Below are positions 41,265-41,470 of a DNA stretch of 41,470 nucleotides, piece after piece (the first letter of the stretch is position 1; the number at the start of each line of letters is the position of its first letter). The notes below the pieces were generated by a model. That model searched no databases. It was not told the origin of the DNA and saw only the letters and a program-made list of their open reading frames with translations. The DNA comes from Thoreauomyces humboldtii. Taxonomy: Eukaryota > Chytridiomycota > Chytridiomycetes > Spizellomycetales > Powellomycetaceae. The translations under genes and the position numbers were made by a program. The stretch covers positions 1 through 41,470 of the forward strand of contig JADGJA010000106.1 in assembly GCA_027596035.1 (NCBI GenBank). Reading direction: 5' to 3'.

Positions 41265-41470
41265 ATGGGTTCCTGCTCCGCCTTTCTCTTGATCCTCATC
41301 ACCATCCTTTGCCCACCCATCGGTGTCTGGATGGTAGGCGGCTTGATACTACATCAATCTCCTTGCCCTCCCCATTTGGCTGACCCCTCCCTCTTTCCAT
41401 TTTCCAAAGGTTGCTGGATGTGGAATGGACCTGTTTATCAACATCCTCCTCACCATCCTCGCCTACAGTA
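41265..41470 (+). CDS. PMP3: PMP3/UPF0057 small plasma-membrane proteolipid, cut by window edge
   Basis: Partial: exon 1 is 41265-41333 and exon 2 begins at 41410 (intron 41334-41409, 76 bases) and runs off the end. Visible are 43 residues: MGSCSAFLLILITILCPPIG, then VWM, then across the junction VAGCGMDLFINILLTILAY. Two hydrophobic segments flank the PMP3 core GCG-DLFINILLTIL, which is the family signature. PMP3 proteins are about 55-60 residues, so most is here. They are small membrane proteins that help control membrane potential and salt tolerance. Family certain; exact end lies beyond the window. Confidence 0.92.
   Translation, partial: MGSCSAFLLILITILCPPIGVWMVGGLILHQSPCPPHLADPSLFPFSKGCWMWNGPVYQHPPHHPRLQ

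Noticed and set aside
1..41470. CRISPR array, insertion sequence, prophage or bacterial operon
   Set aside because: Spliced eukaryotic genes throughout; no regularly spaced repeats, transposase or phage gene seen.

Overview
The window is fungal nuclear DNA, most likely from a basidiomycete. The genes are spliced, with short introns (mostly 55-90 bases, GT...AG, CTGAC/CTAAC-like branch sites). It carries fungus-restricted families (a KCH1-type potassium transport protein, NVJ2-type SMP protein, PMP3) beside general eukaryotic ones. The exact lineage cannot be read from the sequence. Exon joins below were made by hand from splice sites, reading phase and family resemblance; every assembled CDS has a length divisible by three.

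Layout, left to right. 49-1049(-) BMT5-like rRNA methyltransferase; 1388-3865(+) PPR protein; 4041-5431(-) WD40 protein; 5774-8739(-) NVJ2/TEX2-like SMP lipid-transfer protein; 9049-11839(+) a 14-exon gene ending in a CPAP/SAS-4/TCP10 C-terminal (G-box) domain; 12246-12747(-) small secreted protein; 13352-14424(-) multi-pass membrane protein; 15584-17173(+) Ser/Thr kinase; 17543-18327(-) LRP1/C1D exosome cofactor; 19370-24974(+) RPA190, the largest RNA polymerase I subunit; 25765-26953(+) secreted cysteine/histidine-motif protein; 27147-28241(-) CCDC43-like protein; 28505-29211(+) EAF6; 29541-31689(+) UPF1-like helicase (HCS1/IGHMBP2); 32150-34999(-) Ser/Arg-rich protein of unknown function; 35250-36041(+) CGI121 of KEOPS; 36407-38369(-) KCH1-like; 39910-40674(+) RPL9; 41265-end(+) PMP3-like, cut by the window edge.

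Many genes serve ribosome and RNA biology (BMT5, LRP1, RPA190, CGI121, RPL9, the helicase), but they lie on both strands with their own promoters, so this is shared housekeeping content and not an operon. Several neighbours are head-to-head with short shared promoters (BMT5/PPR, NVJ2/TCP-domain gene, CCDC43/EAF6, Ser/Arg-rich gene/CGI121).

The most surprising item is the TCP-domain gene at 9049-11839. Its C-terminal quarter is a run of glycine-rich beta-strand repeats ending like the G-box of the centriole protein CPAP/SAS-4, preceded by a coiled coil. If the organism belongs to a group without centrioles, the gene must do something else, perhaps at the spindle pole body. Other points of interest are a fold-back inverted repeat upstream of a secreted-protein gene, several orphan genes, a kinase with an enlarged, proline-directed activation loop, and long open frames in two promoter regions.
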